From positions 26,685,025 to 26,749,024 of the forward strand of contig NC_060108.1 of NCBI RefSeq assembly GCF_021155765.1: a DNA stretch of 64,000 bases, in the 5' to 3' direction. Under the pieces are notes generated by a model. That model saw only the letters and a program-made list of their open reading frames with translations. It was not told the DNA's origin and searched no databases. Position 1 is the stretch's first letter. Every line of letters begins with the position of its first letter. Positions 52,512-64,000 of this stretch are shown here, piece after piece. The translations under genes and the position numbers were made by a program. This DNA comes from Diprion similis (Eukaryota; Arthropoda; Insecta; Hymenoptera; Diprionidae).

Positions 52512-55391
52512 ATGCTCGACCTCTTCGACTCCCTCAAGGCGCTTCTGCACGAGGAAACCGTCCGCGTCGACAACATCGTCTTCAGGCTCCATTCACGGGC
52601 GACCGTAATCCTTCTCTCGGCCTGCGCCATCCTCGTCACCGCCAAGCAGTACATCGGCGAACCGATTTCCTGTATCACGGATGGATCTATCGGTACCGCA
52701 TTTCCCCTTAAAAACCTACCCGTTATAGGTCATTTATCATTATCACGTCAGCTGACGCCAATTTTTTAAGGTTATGTTATACTCTCTTATATAGACAAAT
52801 AAAAAAAAAAAAAATCCCACCCCGATATTCCGCAGTCAATTCCATTCGCAAAATGTCTGTCTGCCATTATTGCTCATGAAATTATTCACATTTTTTTTAA
52901 TCGGCGAAATAAATTTACATCCCGCCTACAGCATCGTGCATGTACAGGTGCAGACTTGCAAACAATGGTATCTGTACGTATAGGCGTAGAACGTCTGAAA
53001 CGCGATCAAAAAGGAATTAGGTAGCCTCTGGGTGCAACATGTTGAAACCGTTTTTGATTAGCTATCGGAAAACGTTTAGGTCGCGTTATTGAATGACTCG
53101 AATAATTCCATCTCATCTTACCCTGGGGGGCTGCTTTAGCCTGTTATCATACCAATAAAGTAGAATACGCTTCACCGAATACCAGCGCTGATCTTATATC
53201 TATACGAGATATTTATCTCTGTTCTTCTCTTACTCTCTGCCGTCGACTACTACAGAGAATTATACGATTTAGTATCGACTCTGCGTCCGTGAGCTGAATC
53301 ACGCATCAGCGATTAATTTGATTTTGTTTTCACATTCTTTAATATGAAATATTTCTCCATGTTCATGAAAAGTTAATGTTAGAATAGAATAGCCCTCGGT
53401 GTACTGCGAAATCCTTAAGTAACACGAGTACCCTGATGTACGCAGTCTGTGCTTTACGTAGATCCTCTAATAAGTGTCTTGTATAATATTTTTCCAGTAT
53501 TATCGGTCGGCAGCTGAAGAAGCTGAAGAAGATAAAAGAAAACAGGACGATCCGGTTATTTCCCGAATGTTAAACCCTGTTTTTATTACCAATTTGCAAT
53601 CCAATTGCCTCAATTATCACGACCCTTATCAATTCCCAAACCTTATCCGGCAGACAAGGACTCCGTGAACGCCTACTGCTGGATCTACAGCACGTTCACT
53701 GTTTCACGGCACTTGACCGGAATCCCGGGAATCAGCGTGGCCAGTCCTGGTGTAGGCCAAGCACTTGAGAACGACGAAATTCACCGTCATCGGTACTACC
53801 AATGGGTGCGTTCCCGCCAAGGGAGTTAGAGTAATGAATTTACGTAATCCCAGCTAACGAGGCTGTCGAGGTCCCGCAAAAGGGGAACACCTCGCACAAT
53901 GGATTTTCCTTGGTACCTACAAGGTATTCTCTGCATGTTTCCCGGGGTATTGTAACTAAAACGTTTTCCCCCCAAAATTGAACGAGCAGGTATGCTTCGT
54001 CCTCGTGCTCCAGGCCCTGATGTTCTACACACCCCGAGCCCTCTGGGGTGTCTGGGAACGTGGAACCGTGAGACTCCTCTCCGTAAATCTCGATAACCCG
54101 TTCTACCGCGACGAATGGACTAAAGAGAGAAAGAACCAGCTGGTGGAATATTTCGCCATCACGAATCTGCATACTCACAACTTCTACGCCTTCAGATTCC
54201 TCACTTGTGAAATCCTCAACTTCTGCAACGCGGTATGGGTCTTGGTCAATAAAACATCTTCTCAATTTAAATATTGCTATTACCTCTCTGATAACCTACC
54301 GCAGGTGATTTCCTTTACGATAGCTGTTAATTGGAATTTCACCGCGTGTATATTTCTAAATAATAATGTATTATGGAAATTTGCCCACAATTTGATATTC
54401 ATCATTGGCCCTCAGACCTTCCGTAATCCTTGTGTAAATGCGAACGATGAATTAAATGATGCAACGTTGAGTCCGAAAATTGCTACAACATTAAAAACGA
54501 AAGCACGCGAAATAGCTGAATCCAAGCTCCGAGATATTCAAGTCGTTGATTTTTAATTAAGGCAGGGTCGTTGAAAGCTTGGCGAACAGTCAGAAAAGCT
54601 TCTTCATCTTTTCCTTTGATTCAGACGTTAAAAGGAAGCCCAACGCTCGTCAGTCGACGGGTTAAAGGGGCGCTTTTCAGGAAATGCCCAGACTATAATA
54701 TATAATACACATAATGCTGGAGACCCGAGTGAATCAAACGTAGCGAGAGACTCCATGGGAATACTTTTAACACTACAGATTGGCCAGATGTATCTGCTCG
54801 ACGTGTTCCTGGAAGGGCAATTCACTAAATACGGACCAGCGGTAACGGCGTTCGCGATTGAATCGAGACCGTTCCAAAGGGTGGACCCCATGACGAGGCT
54901 TTTCCCGAAAATGACCAAGTGCACCATCCACACCTTTGGCGCTTCGGGTTCGCCGCAGACCCGCGACGCTCTTTGCGTTTTGCCTCTGAACGTAGTCAAC
55001 GAGAAGATATTTGTCTTCATTTGGTTCTGGCTCGTGTTTTTGGCCGCAGTTAGCGGCCTCGCCGTTGTTTACAGGTACAGTTTCTTAGAGCTCAAATTTG
55101 ATTGGCAATATTTATCGAATCGATTATTGGCACGAATTTTTATGCCACAGAATGATAGTCTTCTCTCAGCCATGGGCTCGCGTTTATCTGCTGCGAGCAA
55201 CGGCTCAGCTTATTCCACGACCTCAGGCTGAAACGATTGTGCGGGCTTTTGATATCGGCGATTGGTTCCTGTTACACCAACTCAGTCACAATGTAAACCC
55301 GATCGTTTTCTGGGAGCTTGTAAACGAACTGGCATCGAAATTCTCCGGAAAGCTCGCCGAGGAGAAAGTGGGAGGCCTTGAATTTATCTGA
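52512..55391 (+). CDS. innexin gap-junction protein, inx2-like, 5 exons
   Basis: Exons are 52512-52692, 53654-53805, 53990-54232, 54779-55074 and 55151-55391, giving 370 residues, the normal innexin length. The pannexin/innexin signature YYQWV sits at residues 108-112, straddling the exon 2/3 junction. Four hydrophobic spans lie near 29-46, 112-130, 180-200 and 266-289. The two conserved cysteines of each extracellular loop are present (C54 and C69; C240 and C258). The C-terminal region has the IGDWFLL-type segment. The loop 1 spacing matches Inx3, while the bulk of the sequence (AYCWIYSTFTV, HNFYAFRF, LCVLPLNVVNEKI) reads closest to Inx2. Known: innexins form invertebrate gap junctions and hemichannels. 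The start at 52512 fits family N-termini. An in-frame ATG at 52329 would add 61 non-innexin residues and is treated as 5' UTR. The reading frame is intact. Confidence 0.93.
52693..53653 (+). other. innexin intron 1
   Basis: GT-AG intron, phase 1, with donor GTACCG and acceptor ATCCGGCAG. It separates the first transmembrane exon from the extracellular loop 1 exon. Nothing else is recognised inside. Confidence 0.7.
54233..54778 (+). other. innexin intron 3
   Basis: GT-AG intron, phase 0, with donor GTATGG and acceptor CACTACAG. The frame stays open for 324 bases into it, so retention would give a truncated innexin with an unrelated tail. Confidence 0.7.
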
Positions 55392-55403
55392 ATGTAATAT
55401 ATC

Positions 55404-55409
55404 AATAAA
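55404..55409 (+). terminator. poly(A) signal AATAAA of the innexin
   Basis: Canonical AATAAA only 13 bases beyond the innexin stop codon, implying a very short 3' UTR if it is used. Confidence 0.55.
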
Positions 55410-56519
55410 CCGTGGTATTAATGGTATAATTTTAAACCATAATTTCGTATTTTTTAAACCATTAATTATGCGTGTACCCCTAAACCGGTTTTTATCATAT
55501 CCTATAACTTACAGTTTACTTGCCTGACATCTGAAGTTGAACAGAAATCCAGCGCAAACCTGATGTGCTTAGTCAATCAATTTGATCATAAATTGAAGAT
55601 GTTCATTTAATCACATATTATGTATATAATTATATAACATTAAAAGTTACGTGAAACCGGTAGGAAAAATAGTAGCATTATCCATAAAAAGTTCATGATA
55701 ATGAGATGATTTTTATTTATCGTGAGTATAAAAAACTCGGGAAACGGAATGAGAATCGTTATGCGGATGAATTATGAGGTATTATCAGAACAAGATAATT
55801 AATTACGAAGCCTGTCGAGGTAATTGATTGCTGAATAATGAATTGAACTTCCTCATGAGATGTTATGGGTTATCGGAAATATCTGGTATTACAACTTAAT
55901 CGAATTTACGAGGTTGAAGTTAGTAACGTTATCGTACCGAAACATTAGGGAAAACATAATTATTTTCTTAATTTTACAATGATGTACATGTTTTGGTTTA
56001 TTAAGGCTTACTGAATTTCATACAATTTCAAAATTGCGAAATAACGGTTTTTCTTCGGCATGAATCATTACGGTAACGTTACTAACTTCAATATGATTCG
56101 AATATTTAAACAGGCATGTAAAATTATAACATATAGTTTTATATTATGCGTATAGTTTCAATTTTTGCTTAGTGTAACAATTATAGTAAGCTTGTGGAAA
56201 CACAGTTTTCCCTAAAATACCTCCAAAGTGTTCGAATCTATACTGTGCGCGGGTTTCTTTCCCGCTTTGTCGAAGTTAACGCATAAGCTGACATCTGTGA
56301 CCAACGTCTATGAGGCTCTTAGCCTGACAGTTCGAATCAGTTCGAATGTGAAAACGCGGGGAATTGGGTTGAATTGGGTTCAGTTGAGGCGGTTCGACGT
56401 TCGACATCTCGCCGGGTGGCTGTTGGCACTGCACGTGGTATCGTTGAAAATATAATCAATTCGGTAAGAGCCGAGTGAATAACCTCAAATTCTGACGGGC
56501 GCGCGTGAAGACTGCAAAA
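55410..56519. other. innexin-coilin intergenic region
   Basis: Very AT-rich from 55.4 to 56.2 kb, then more balanced from 56.23 kb, where the coilin promoter and 5' UTR probably lie. No TATA box is evident just before the coilin start. A GTAAGA donor-like site sits at 56463. Confidence 0.4.
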
Positions 56520-58300
56520 ATGTGCAATTTCCGAGTGAAAGTCGACCTGTCGGCCTTCTACGATGACGTGCGGCGTTTCAGTTGGGTCTACGTCGACAAA
56601 GGCACGGTAACCTGCATCTGCCACCTTCAAAATCACATTACGAAGGTTTTCGACATACGACAACCGCTACACTTGCTCCTCCACACCGGCGAGTATTTAC
56701 CGGCGAACGAAGACGCCCGTATCTTGAAGGAGAATGATACCATCGTGTGAGTATCAGATGATCTTTATCATTTTATTCCGTTCTGATCAAATCACGATTC
56801 GAATTTTCTTACCCAAAACGGGACATGTTCTATTTCAGCGCTGTCCCTGGCACTGGATTACAAAATGATCAATGTTCCGGCAAAGCTGAATCAGATGTAC
56901 AGGTCGATACCAGCTGCATCATTTCGTCTTCAAAAAAAAAGAAACATTCCACTGTGATGGAAAAGAATGAAAATGAAGCGATCGCACACGAATCGCACTC
57001 TCACAACTCAATGGGTGAGACAAATTCTCCGTGATTCAATACCATGGCTTCAAAATGGTATATTTTATGTAATCGTTATTGTCTTTTCTTTGTACAGAAA
57101 CTACCAATGGAAATACAATATTTCTCAGCATGATGAATGATTCTCAAATAGAGAATGCATCAGAATCAAAGACGGAAGTGAGTACGCTGGAAGAAAATCT
57201 GGTGCAGGGTTCGCCACCCTTTAAAAACAAGCGAAAACGCACGCGCCAAAGAAAGTCTAAGACCAAAGAACAGCCGGAACAACCTGTTGCAAATGAACTA
57301 GTTGAGGCTGAATACAAGAAGCCAAAGATAATAAATTCGGTCATGATTCCTAATGGAAAGCATATACGCTTTGGCGATGTCGAGCGGCAAGAATTCGACA
57401 GCTATGACAGCTCCGCCTCCTGCGATTCCAGGAAGCATTCAACCAGAGAAACCACTCCTTCGAGTAAACCTGTCCCAAGCTCTAGCCTTTCCAATCTTTT
57501 AGCCCTGCGCCAAAGCTCGACACCGATAACGTTTGCTGGGCAGAAAAAATTTGAAAAAAAACAGCCGCCGCAAGATGATGCCTATGAAGTCAAGGAATTA
57601 TCAACTGAAGTTTGCCAAACGCCTACAAAATTCACGCGGGCAAAGGTAGATCCTGAAAAACATGAATTAATGGACAGCAAGGCACAACGCAATGATATCA
57701 TTTGGTTCAAGGTAAATGCTTGGCGGGTTTTTGGACGAAAACGTACATAATTTATTGAGAGACTCATTTCAAATGGTGGTTTCAGATGTTGAAGATGGGC
57801 CAAGACTACACGCCGCAAGTTTCACAGTATGTGACAGCACGAGTTACCCAAATTTTGCCAGACAATTCAACCTACGTCTTTGACATCATAGGTACAGCAG
57901 TAATCGATTTTTACTATCTTTTGGTTTTTTTTACGATCCTAAAAGGCTCGAAATTAGTGCAAGATTATATATGATAAATAAGAGGAAGAGAAGGAAATCG
58001 TTTGAGAGATCGCGCTTATTCAGCTCTGGATAGTTATATCGAATGCTAGAGAAAATGGCAATTATAATTTTTCCAATATTGAGAAAAAACAAACTATCGG
58101 AAAAAATTCATGACTTCAAAATTTGTCAGATCGCTCGTGTAATACACTATTTTTCAGATGGAAGAAGAGAGATACAAGCTCCACAAGGAAAGTTCGATAT
58201 TGAGACTGATGATACAGAGAACAACGATTCGAACGCAATTGTCCTAAATTGGTCACAACTCATTGAGCCTCGATTGATGTACCGTGGAAGTTCCGAGTAG
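56520..58300 (+). CDS. coil: coilin, Cajal-body scaffold protein, 5 exons
   Basis: Exons are 56520-56746, 56839-57014, 57098-57711, 57786-57891 and 58158-58300. All phases close to give 421 residues. Residues 1 to about 80 match the coilin N-terminal ubiquitin-like self-association domain (GEYLPANEDARILKENDTIV corresponds to the human LLPPAESARLVRDND stretch). The middle is low-complexity, with a basic nuclear-localisation-like cluster at 177-191 (KNKRKRTRQRK and following). Residues about 337-421 match the atypical Tudor C-terminal domain: YTPQVSQY, then PQGKFDI, then WSQLIEPRLM, aligning to SYSPDVSDY, PGKFDL and WKELIDPRL in human coilin. Known: coilin organises Cajal bodies and histone locus bodies. 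I see no RG box like the vertebrate one. It lies 1.1 kb after the innexin and 1.3 kb before CRLF3, on the same strand. A GTG at 56505 is not the start; the ATG at 56520 is. Confidence 0.92.
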
Positions 58301-59612
58301 ATGGTACACTTTTATTACAGATCATCCATGTTTTTTTTTTTATATACTTATATAAATCACTCAACGCTTTATATTTTTTTTGCATATGCAAAGAACAAAC
58401 TTCTCAAAACTGAGAACAAGTTGCCATATGCTGTCGAGCTTTGGCAAGGCTGTAATTTAACGTTTCGTCTTACATTTTATTATTATTTTTTTCGTTGATA
58501 TTTCAAGTATCCCAATTTTAAGAAACGAAAGACAAAGTTTAGATATAAGCTGTATTTGTTTGAAAATGAAATGCGAAGCTGTGCTGACAACGTTCGGAAT
58601 ATATTGGAAGATGATATTTAGAAATTCCAGAACGTCCTTGTAGATGTAACTTGATTGACTATCAAGAAATTTATCAACACTTGTAAAAGATATTTTAACT
58701 CATCCATAAATCTTCTCGAATTCTAAACTTTTTGTGCCGGTAAGATCTTTGAATTTTATTTTTTGATCGATGCTGTGTGTTTAGCGCCTGAATTGCCGCA
58801 ACCCTTTCAACACCATTGAGTTTCTCTGGTTAATCACAGATGACAGCTCTGCCCAAAGTAACCGCTAAATATAGCAATGTCGCATTATTTTTCGGTGTCA
58901 TTTAATTTGTTTACAACTCTAAATTTTGATGTAGTTAATACAGCATGACTTCAAAATCGGGTCACTTTTATATCTCATGTAAAGAGTAATCATTGCATCG
59001 ATAATCATCGCTTGACCATCGGAGAACCGTCTGAAGAATCAGTTGAACGTCAGTTAATTTTACACAAACAAATAACACGTAGAAAACTGTGTATATTCCA
59101 AAATACTTTCACCCGCTGCATGACGTTTTTTTATTCCTGTATCCTCAGCCACACCCGATGAACTTTTAATTTTTATTTTGTCATCCATCCTTACCAGCAT
59201 TTTAATTTCGTACGAGATTTCAGAGTTCTTTCCGGGTTGTACTTGACGTAAGAGAATGTGCTGGATATTGCAGTTTTAAGCTTAAGATAATCCTAACCTA
59301 TAACGTGATTGCAATACTGTAATTTTTAATTGAAAAGCTAAGATGCAATAAAAACTAATCATATTTTATTATAATTTAACGCCTTGCTTCCTCAATTAAC
59401 CAAGCTTGAAAAATCTATAACCATCATTTTCCATCACAATTCCTCACCATATAAATTATTCCTTTACTTACATGTTTTTCGCCATCCAATCCCATTATCA
59501 GCCTGAAACTTTGCCGTTATTTTGTACCGGGATCCAATAATTTTTCAACATTTTACAATGAAAAATGAAATTCATATGTTCATCACAATTGAAATTCTCT
59601 CCTCCTTAATTT
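58301..59612. other. coilin-CRLF3 intergenic region
   Basis: AT-rich, with no recognised gene. AATAAA at 59347-59352 is the clearest poly(A) signal for coilin. The right end is a pyrimidine-rich tract leading to TTATGTTAG at 59611-59619, a good 3' splice-site candidate, which suggests an upstream exon for the CRLF3 transcript. Confidence 0.45.
59347..59352 (+). terminator. candidate poly(A) signal of coilin
   Basis: AATAAA about 1.05 kb past the coilin stop. No nearer canonical signal was noticed, but non-canonical variants were not excluded. Confidence 0.3.
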
Positions 59613-62600
59613 ATGTTAGAAACTTTCTTTGGAGAAATGGATTATAATCAGAATTTGAAAACCAAAACACGCAAGAAACACATGAAAAGAAACGGTTTAC
59701 CACTCTTAAGACCAGACGTTATGTTGCTAACCAAAGATGTGATGGTCCCGGTAAAATTACCTCCTCCTCCTGGGAAACTCTTTCCTATTCAACAAACAAC
59801 TGTGAAGAAAAAATGTGGTGCTGCCAAAATGCAGAAATCTGGTACACAGGCATTGAAAGCATTTGTGAACTGTGAAGACGTCCGTAAAAACTGTATTGAT
59901 CCATTGATTCAGGTGCATTCCATGAACCAACCCTTACTAATAGTGAAACAAAGTGTTAGTTTGTTATTTAGGATTATATTTAAGTTCCCTTATTGGTATA
60001 CTAACTCTTTTTGATTTGTTCCTCAAATAATTTCTCAGGTGAGCGATATCACGCATGTGGCGAAAGCACGTACAGATATGTTTCCCAAATCCCAATCTTG
60101 TTATTATCCTCAAAAAAATGTGCTTACAAAGAATGTTCACATGGATGAAAAACGACCAATATCATTAAGGAGTGAACAGCAAAGCTCACATTCAAATTCA
60201 AAACTGTTCGAAGTTGGTCGAAGTGATGGATGTAGTGTTGAACCGAATCCGCAGATATCATTAGTAGACAAACTTTCAGTTCAATGGTCCAAAGACTCAA
60301 TGAGCACTGTACCTACGTCACTTGAATCTCAGTCATGTACTTCGATTAAATCTCTGAACATGATAGACGATTCGTCAACAAAAGTACTCTTAAATGTAAT
60401 TTCAAGTTCCGAAAGTGAGAGCAACGTCAATTGTGCTACTCATCCAAGCACTGAATCTGAATATGATCCAAGCACTCCTGTGGCCAATAATGTCAGTTTA
60501 AGTGTGACTGAACATCCTGTCGGACCTTTTCCTTTGCATCATGCTTACTCAAACAATAACAAACGAATTAAATGTACGAAAGGTGTGAAGGATTGTCTAA
60601 ATCTCAAACTCTGTATTTCTTCGAGTAAACAAGAGTCTCAGGAAAAAGTTGAAAATCAAGTTTCAATTCCTACTAAAGAATGCGATGTTGATCTGGATGA
60701 TTGTGATATGAATGAGCTGATGACTGATTCTAAAGTAAGTATCTTGTGGAAAGATCCAGCATGGCTGCAAGATTCCTGTGAGAATAAGTATAAAAATGAA
60801 ATAAAACTCATCAACAATGATGCAGATTCTAACGATCGAAAGATACAACTATCTATGGATGTTGACTACTTGTTGCAGAGTCTGATAACAAATATTTTCA
60901 CTTCAGAATGTTCTAATAACTCCAATGAGTGTGCTATTGAAAAAAGGTACTCAACATGTATTCTCCTTCATCCAAAACCCCATCCAGGGAAACAAGAAGT
61001 TGAAAAATTAGAGGATGGCTCGAATCAACGACTTCCAAAAATTGTTGGATTAAAGTATTCATTGCACGATTTGCTTCGTACGACTTTAGACTTAGATGAC
61101 CATGTTCTTCCCTGTACAGAGCAACTAGACATTGATTTAGAACTCAAGTATTCTCGGCAAGAACTGCCAGACTCTTCGTTAAGTCATGAAGTCAATGAGG
61201 AACGATTAAGAATAATTAATAGTCATCTTAATGTTGATCGAAATCTGAGCGACCAACAAGTGGAGATTAAATATTCATGGCAGATAATACCATTAAAGAA
61301 TGAAAACTTACAATTAAATCATGTTTGTAATTCCGAGCAGAAGGTACAAAATTGTGAAAACCATTCAAAGCTCACTTCAACCGAAGATCTTCATCTAATT
61401 GAGCCTGAATATCAATATTCATGGCAAAGATTGACATCTAAGTATCTTGCAGAAAAGAGTAAAGAAAATTGCTTGTTTGATATAAACGACCTTGCAATGA
61501 AAGTTAGTGATGTACCAGAGAAATCTACTGACAGTGAATGTATAAGGAACAATTTTAGCGCGATCTCAAATAACAGTTGTGCAGAAAAGAGTCAATCAGT
61601 GGAACATAATAGAAGAACCATAGTAAATCCCCCATTAGATAATATTATATCATCTAGGCTACCCCAAATCAAAACAATAAGTCATGCCACTGCTGACATC
61701 ACAAGTAAATACAAAGAGAATTTTCTAGAATATTCTTCGAGACCTGGTTTGTATAATTCCTCCATTTCCTACTCCTCTGCTTCCAGTATCAAGCATATCA
61801 TAGCAAATCTTAATGAAATGGTGACAACGCAGAAAGGCATGCTAGATGCTTATGTGAAAGGTCATGGATTGGATAGAGACGTCAAAGAAACTAATACAGT
61901 AGAAAGTCCCGTAAAAAATACAGTGGAAAAAGTTGAAATTTTTCCCTCAACTTTGCACGTATTAGGAGATTACATAGTGAAGGATATTTGTCTCGCAGAT
62001 ATGAGTCATTCGAGGCATTTGTTAGATGCAAATAATGATGAGGTGGTACAAGATCATTCATTATCGGAGGAAACAGTGTCTGTGGAAAACGCTACTCTTG
62101 ATGAACGCATCAAAAGTGCTTTAAGTGGAAAAATACTTTATAGAAATGATAGACCTGCGACTTTAGACAGTGGCCTGTTGAGATCAAATGATCATTCTCC
62201 CAAACAACTCCTAGATCCAATAAGAGATGATCCAAGCTTGTCGAGTGACCCTCTTTCCTATGGCATCAATAACTACCTTGCATCAATTCTTGCACCTAAT
62301 GATGATTTTTACACTAATATCAGCAATTCAATATATGACAAATCTGAAACTTGTATTTTTGATGAAAATAGAACTAGTTTATCATCGGCGATTCTAGGAA
62401 CTGAACAAATACCAACTGACGTTAATTGGGAAAACGAAACTGTGGAGATGGAGGGACAAGCGTTTAAACCACCGATGGACTTGGCACAACATTTCAACAA
62501 AGGAAAAGATGTTGAGAGTGAAAGTTTACCATGTATAAAAAATACAGTGTCCAAACCGAGGCTCCAAGTTAGTTTCACTGAAACAAAGGAGGCTGGAGAC

Positions 62601-63931
62601 AATAATACGAAAAAACATGAGCTGACAACGAGACTAGAAAATGCAATGAGCAGATTACAACAGTGCGAACAGCATATTGATGCAAACTGGAATCTTGACT
62701 ACTCTGTGCTTGATATTGAGGAGGGCATTAGCGACAAGGAATCCCAGCTCCCAGAACAAGTAGAAGAACACATTAAGGATATCATCAAATCTGCTGAAGA
62801 GTATTTAGCCAAATTAGATGAACAGTTGAATGATCTCAGAAATGCAGACGATCAGGTAGGTGTTTTCCAGTTTCATTATTAGAATGAGATGAGGGTGAAG
62901 AAACTATCACATCAAAGAAAATACTATTGTTCTTTCCATTGTAGATAATAAACAGCAGTGAACGAACATTAAAGAACATTGATGAAACGTATCAGCTTAT
63001 AATGGATAACTTGTGTAAGAAGATCAAGGAGAGACGAGATTTAGTCAAATTGGAAACAGAGGTGCTTAAATGCGAAGGTCTTACTCCCTTGAGAGCCTGC
63101 AAACAAGAAGTAGACGCTCAAATTCGCAGCACTCAACATCTCGTTGTGCTAACAGATACTATGCTCAAACATCCTGTTACCTTCAACAGAGACAGACTTG
63201 GAAAGATCATCACTGCCACGAGCCATATGGGGAGGTATGCAGCACAGTAATATTCAATCATGTCATTTATACAACTGCTACTTTCCTTTGCATCTAAATT
63301 TTAGGATACCAGCAGTTCCAATGCTAGAGGAGCTACCATATGTGACTTTCAGTCCACCCAGTGAGGAAGCAAAGAAAGAAATTATAGATCGGATATCGTG
63401 CTTGGGCTGTGTGCTGCGAATGGGTCCTGCGCAGTTTACAGAAGTACTTGAACGGCCAGCAGGTCTACGGATAAAGTGGCACGTTGGAGATCCCGAGTAT
63501 GCTTCGGAGGAGCAAACATTCATAGTGCAAAAAGCACTGGGAGAAATTACCGAGCCGACTTCACCTGCTTTTGAAACTGTCTACATTGGCTCTGACACAT
63601 CATGTTTCATCAGAGAAATACCCGTAGATCAACCGATAACTCTAAGGGTGGGAATTCAAATCCCTGACACTGCTTGGAGTATTCATCGAATCACCCGAAC
63701 ATCAATACCAGCCTACTGTAATTACCAATTCCAAAAAGTCACGAGTCGGTAAAAACAAGCATCGCAGTATCCAAATCTAATTCAATAATCTCGGTTTCAG
63801 CTTGGGACATGAACAATGCGGACTACCTTATTACGAACAGTGGCCGAATTGCAACCAAGATTACACAGAATCTTAGCACTCTGTTATCTCGGAGTGCGCA
63901 GTTCGGCACTGACCACATCATAGAGTTCAAA
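59613..63931 (+). CDS. CRLF3: CRLF3 with a roughly 1,000-residue N-terminal extension (3' end beyond window)
   Basis: Exons are 59613-59912, 60039-62855, 62945-63234, 63305-63717 and 63801-63931. The gene runs off the right edge, with 1,317 codons visible. From about residue 985 the sequence aligns to cytokine receptor-like factor 3. A coiled coil crosses the 62855/62945 junction, then come IPAVPMLEELP, the fibronectin-III-like EVLERPAGLRIKW...FETVYIGSDTSCF block, and YSWDMNNADYLI. These match LPEVPLL, EKPGGIIVRW, FEDVYVGSET and HEWTAGFEGYSL in human CRLF3. The SPRY-like end lies outside the window. The exon at 60039-62855 encodes 939 residues of mostly polar, Ser/Asn-rich sequence I do not recognise. 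Residues 1-100 are basic and proline-rich. The start is uncertain: ATG 59613, ATG 59637, or an acceptor at 59619 fed by an upstream exon. An internal in-frame ATG at 62646 could start a normal-length CRLF3. Known: insect CRLF3 has been tied to neuroprotective erythropoietin responses. Confidence 0.8.
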
Positions 63932-64000
63932 GTAAGTTAGTCAATATGGAAAAATGGATATTTTACGTTTGATAATGACCATTGTATATGCTATAGTTCT

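Noticed and set aside
54233..54556. Continuation of the innexin exon 3 frame as a separate longer protein
   Set aside because: The next exon resumes the innexin sequence (IGQMYLLDVF) after a clean GT-AG intron, so this is intron readthrough.

Overview
The window is nuclear DNA of an insect, most probably a hymenopteran such as a sawfly. The evidence is multi-exon genes with GT-AG introns, AT-rich non-coding DNA with many microsatellites, an innexin and a yellow/MRJP-family gene (both arthropod-typical), and a CRLF3 orthologue, a gene that as far as I recall Drosophila lacks. The species-level guess is inference.

Five protein-coding genes are supported. (1) A plus-strand gene for a secretory-pathway, multi-CUB, single-pass membrane protein spans 7824-47727. 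It has only three coding exons (7824-7911, 28903-29117, 45379-47727), separated by introns of about 21.0 and 16.3 kb that fill most of the window. (2) Inside its first intron, on the opposite strand, sits a complete five-exon yellow/MRJP-family gene (14466 down to 12779) with its own TATA box, untranslated first exon and poly(A) signal. (3) An intact five-exon innexin, inx2-like, lies at 52512-55391. (4) Coilin, five exons, 421 residues, lies at 56520-58300. (5) About 1.3 kb downstream, in the same direction, is a CRLF3 gene (59613 to beyond the right edge). Its recognisable CRLF3 part is preceded by roughly 1,000 residues of low-complexity protein of unknown origin.

Region by region: 1-7823 is upstream flank with weak promoter candidates and poly-G/poly-C tracts. 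7.9-28.9 kb is intron 1 with the nested yellow gene and one TTAGGGTG-ended MITE-like element. 29.1-45.4 kb is intron 2 with a foldback MITE-like element and a 7-bp tandem repeat. 47.7-50.2 kb is the probable 3' UTR of the CUB gene. 50.2-52.5 kb is the innexin upstream region with a 20-bp perfect palindrome. 52.5-64 kb is a compact cluster of three same-strand genes.

I see no autonomous transposon, retroviral gene, tRNA, rRNA or CRISPR array. The most unusual items are the extended CRLF3 reading frame, its possible in-frame splicing from coilin, and the nested yellow gene. All exon joins were made by eye from splice-site consensus, reading phase and family similarity. No alignment or RNA evidence was available.
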